This document shows, in pieces, positions 29,490 to 30,203 of a stretch of 30,203 bases of DNA. This stretch comes from Ophiosphaerella korrae (taxonomy: Eukaryota; Ascomycota; Dothideomycetes; Pleosporales; Phaeosphaeriaceae). The notes under the pieces are model-generated. The model was given only the letters and a program-made list of their open reading frames with translations. It had not been told where the DNA came from and made no database searches. A program made the position numbers and the translations under genes. Position 1 is the first letter of the stretch, and each line of letters opens with the position of its first letter. The stretch is taken from the NCBI GenBank assembly GCA_028456385.1, contig JALNQF010000438.1:1-30203 (forward strand), given 5' to 3'.

Positions 29490-30203
29490 ATACGTAAGTC
29501 TAAGATTATAGTATATAGAGTAGATAAAGAAAGAGTAGTACTCTTTCTTAGAAATCCTTTTCTTAAACAAGAAGAGATATAACTTAACTATAGATCGTAA
29601 ATATAGCGTTAAGGATATACCTCTATTACCTAAGTATAGTTATATACAACTAAAGAATTTATAAAGGACCTAAAGGAAATATAAGTAGAACTATACTTAC
29701 TAGGAGTACTTAAGACTAATATAATTAACTTAGAATACAATATATATATCTACGCTATACTTATAGCGTAAGAGTTACGTATTCTAAACACTTTATTAGA
29801 ATACTATAACGTATTCGATAATATCGCTATATAGATACTACTCTACCTAAAGAACTCTAATTACGTAATCCTATTAATAGAGGGAAAAGAACCTCTCTAT
29901 AAGCTACTCTATAATCTCTCTATACGTAAGCTTAAAGTGCTCTACGTGTATATAGAAGATATACTCTATAAGGGCTAGATACGTTATAGTAATAGTTTAG
30001 TAAGAGTACCTATCCTTTTTATTCTAAAGAAGGATAGAGCCTTACGCCTCTATATTAACTACTATAGCCTAAACTTAGTTATAGTAAAAGATTAGTACCC
30101 GCTCCTACTAATTAGAGAGACGCTAAACTACTTATTAGGCGTATAATACTATACTACCTTAGATCTTAAGGATACTTACTATAGGATTAGAATTAAATTA
30201 AGA
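29490..30203 (+). pseudogene. Start of pol (linker and RT N-terminus) of second Gypsy family, cut by window edge
   Basis: EYYNVFDNIAIQILLYLKNSNYVILL (usual E--DVF----A--LPPHR--DH-I-L, about 29801), YNLSIRKLKVLYVYIEDIL (usual Y-LS--EL--L--YI---L), VRVPILFILKKDRALRLYINYYSLN (usual [22 protein letters not shown]) and LDLKDTYYRIRI at the right edge. The catalytic YxDD lies beyond the window. Stops are of RIP type. Confidence 0.9.

Noticed and set aside
1..30203. A new defence, CRISPR or biosynthetic system hidden in the window
   Set aside because: Every legible coding region resolves to retrotransposon domains or to short unrecognised broken ORFs; no other enzyme families were readable even when RIP-type stops were ignored.

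Overview
The window is a graveyard of transposable elements from a filamentous ascomycete (Pezizomycotina), and no intact host gene was found. CpA and TpG are scarce and TpA is abundant. Nearly every old reading frame is broken by TAG or TAA where Gln or Trp codons are expected, and Cys, His, Asp and Gly positions repeatedly read Tyr, Tyr, Asn and Arg/Lys. This is the signature of repeat-induced point mutation (RIP). Families were identified by reading through these stops. The setting suggests an AT-rich heterochromatic block of the kind known in Dothideomycetes, but the species cannot be named from the sequence.

Layout. (1) 1-4371, + strand: Ty1/Copia polyprotein (protease, integrase, RT, RNase H) cut by the left edge, with its main domains in one frame. 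(2) 4473-5340, - strand: an unrecognised broken ORF with Thr-, Lys- and Pro-rich runs. (3) 5700-12504: a mosaic. It holds partial - strand Ty3/Gypsy chromovirus copies (A: RT, 5876-6439; B: gag plus LTR, 7995-10308; C: gag plus partial LTR, 10315-11440) and two ~1-kb repeats of another family (6440-7484, 11441-12432) that share their ends but not their centres. (4) 13035-27551: a - strand chromovirus flanked by the 5-bp duplication AGTAG. It is interrupted by a solo LTR (13949-14442, duplication TTAAG) and by a complete + strand chromovirus of the same family (17066-24157, duplication ATAAA). (5) 27816-30203: the 5' part of a second + strand Gypsy family (LTR, possible primer site, gag, protease, start of RT), cut by the right edge. 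Two tRNA-like sequences lie at 12653-12724 and, split by the outer chromovirus, at 13015-13034 plus 27557-27604.

The two longest chromovirus copies encode, in order, gag with two CCHC knuckles, protease, RT, RNase H, integrase and a C-terminal chromodomain. Between the pol stop and the 3' LTR each also carries a degraded antisense ORF of about 215 codons. In both copies it has the same end, the same overlap with pol and the same internal frame change. This is the least expected feature of the window. Chromovirus LTR length rises in ~30-bp steps set by an internal tandem repeat, and the two LTRs of one element differ by one unit.

All domain calls come from reading translations by eye, so borders are approximate. 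LTR ends supported by target duplications are reliable to about 1 bp.
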